DNA from: Arthrobacter mobilis
Lineage (GTDB): Bacteria; Actinomycetota; Actinomycetes; Actinomycetales; Micrococcaceae
DNA length: 40,403 bases
Direction: 5' to 3'
Assembly (NCBI RefSeq): GCF_012395835.1
Contig: NZ_JAAZSQ010000007.1
Coordinates: 83,854 to 124,256 of the forward strand
Positions 39,427-40,403 of the stretch are shown here, in pieces. Position 1 is the first letter of the stretch, and every line of letters starts with the position of its first letter. Position numbers and translations under genes: made by a program. The notes beneath the pieces are model-generated. The model searched no databases. It was not told the origin of the DNA and saw only the letters and a list, made by a program, of their open reading frames with translations.

Positions 39427-40403
39427 ATGGCCAGCGAGACTTTCCCGGGAGTTCCGGATGAAGATGCTGCCCTGGGGGGACACCCCGAACCCCGTGGCAC
39501 GCTCATCATTGGTGCCTGCCAGGCGGGGGTGCAGCTGGCCACGAGCCTGCGGGAGCTGGGGGATACGGAGCAGGTGGTGCTGGTGGGGGAGGAGCCGCAC
39601 GCCCCGTACCAGCGTCCGCCGCTGTCCAAGGAGTACCTCAAGGGGGAGGCGGGGGCCGATATGCTCACCTTCCGCACCCACCAGTGGTACGCGGATAAGG
39701 GCATCGGGCTGGCCGTGCGCGAACGGATCGTCCAGGTCGCCCGGGATGACGGCGGCGGTGAGGCCGTGGCCGAGTCCGGGCGGGTGTTCCCGTTCAAACG
39801 GCTCGCGCTGACCACCGGGGCGGCGGCGCGGAAGATCCCCTTCGAGGGGTCCGAGTTCGAGGGCGTGAGCTACCTGCGCGGCGCCGACGAGGCCGGGATC
39901 CTGGCCGGGCAGCTGCGCGGTGCCCGGCACGTGGCCGTGGTCGGCGGCGGGTTCATCGGCCTGGAGGTCGCCGCCGGCGCCCGGGCCGAGGGCAGGAACG
40001 TGACGGTGATCGAGGCGGCGCCCCGGCTGATCGGGCGGGCGGTGTCCGAGGCCACCAGCGGCTTCTACCTGGACGCGCACCGGCGCCGCGGCACCGAGGT
40101 GATCCTGGGTGCCGCCGTCGGGCGGATCACCGGCCGGCACGACAGGGTGACCGGGGTGGAGCTGGCGGACGGGACGGTGGTGCCGGCCGAGGTGGTGCTG
40201 GTGGGCGTGGGCGCGGTTCCGCGCACCGAACTGGCCGGGCAGCTGGGCCTGGCGGTGGAGAACGGGATCGTGGTCGATTCCCGCACGCTGGCCTCGGACG
40301 GGCTGACCGTGGCCGCCGGGGACTGCGCGAACATGCCCAACCCGTTTGTGCGGGATTACGGCGCCGGGCGGATCCGGCTGGAGAGCGTGCAGAACGCGGT
40401 CGA
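39427..40403 (+). CDS. FAD-dependent ferredoxin reductase, cut by window edge
   Basis: The frame is open from the ATG at 39427 to the last base (325 codons). The first FAD site reads TLIIGACQAGVQLATSLREL (residues about 25-44), with the GACQAG form common in oxygenase-coupled reductases. APYQRPPLSKEYLKG (about 59-73), TTGAAARK (about 130-137), the NAD site VAVVGGGFIGLEVAAGAR (about 170-187) and the second FAD motif VAAGDCAN (about 298-305) follow. It should move electrons from NAD(P)H to the preceding ferredoxin. Only about the last fifth is missing. The oxygenase it serves is presumably beyond the right edge. The start has no strong ribosome-binding site and may rely on coupling to the ferredoxin gene. 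Confidence 0.92.
   Translation, partial: MASETFPGVPDEDAALGGHPEPRGTLIIGACQAGVQLATSLRELGDTEQVVLVGEEPHAPYQRPPLSKEYLKGEAGADMLTFRTHQWYADKGIGLAVRERIVQVARDDGGGEAVAESGRVFPFKRLALTTGAAARKIPFEGSEFEGVSYLRGADEAGILAGQLRGARHVAVVGGGFIGLEVAAGARAEGRNVTVIEAAPRLIGRAVSEATSGFYLDAHRRRGTEVILGAAVGRITGRHDRVTGVELADGTVVPAEVVLVGVGAVPRTELAGQLGLAVENGIVVDSRTLASDGLTVAAGDCANMPNPFVRDYGAGRIRLESVQNAV

Noticed and set aside
1-40403. CRISPR arrays, tRNA or rRNA genes, riboswitches
   Set aside because: No regularly spaced repeats, cloverleaf or rRNA-like sequence, or known riboswitch core was seen on reading either strand; a covariance-model scan was not possible here.

Overview
The window is high-GC, densely packed DNA from an actinobacterium, most likely a member of the Micrococcaceae (Arthrobacter-like). 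This rests on protein character: a SigK/RskA pair with a fasciclin lipoprotein, a mycothiol-type DinB-fold protein, IclR-controlled CoA-transferase genes, tripartite tricarboxylate and MHS-type transporters, and very high third-position GC. No rRNA, tRNA or CRISPR array was seen. The placement is inference, not a database match.

Left part (1-18 kb), mostly chromosome-like metabolic and sensing genes. A decayed IS5-type transposase at the left edge abuts a CoA-transferase/thiolase operon (scoA-scoB-thiolase), which diverges from an IclR regulator across two near-identical operators. Next come an MDR dehydrogenase with altered catalytic residues, a nitrilase with a divergent AraC regulator, and a SigK module. 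In that module, fasciclin lipoprotein-sigK-rskA and DUF4383-membrane molybdoenzyme form two transcription units, each headed by the same unusual promoter (CAATCC, then CCGAAG). A CitA/DcuS-type two-component system then diverges from tctCBA plus a universal stress protein, forming a sensor-and-uptake unit for a carboxylate. A strong hairpin closes the tct operon.

Middle part (18-32.2 kb), an accessory catabolic island. It starts in a scar of broken, AT-richer sequence that holds a frameshifted SDR remnant. A long minus-strand operon encodes a peptide/opine-type ABC importer, an aldo/keto reductase, an HpcH/HpaI aldolase, a cytoplasmic Asp-box (sialidase-like) beta-propeller, an SDR and possibly a TauE/SafE permease. 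Divergent from it is a natural fusion of a DUF1537 acid-sugar kinase with a PdxA-type dehydrogenase, followed by a DeoR regulator. Two tandem operator-like repeats lie between the two arms. The parts suggest import and breakdown of an acidic sugar derivative to C3 units; the substrate cannot be read from the sequence. A 19-nt near-identical direct repeat sits in the non-coding flanks on either side.

Right part (32.2-40.4 kb). A LysE exporter, apparently leaderless, diverges from a DinB-fold protein. A ParA ATPase follows with a small ribbon-helix-helix-like partner and a nearby inverted repeat, resembling a plasmid-type partition cassette. A LysR-controlled MHS transporter and 3-hydroxybutyrate dehydrogenase operon ends in a 24-bp perfect hairpin. 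Last come a 2Fe-2S ferredoxin and the start of its FAD-dependent reductase, cut by the window edge. 3-Hydroxybutyrate dehydrogenase here and CoA-transferase plus acetoacetyl-CoA-type thiolase at the left edge would together make a full 3-hydroxybutyrate to acetyl-CoA route, split about 35 kb apart.
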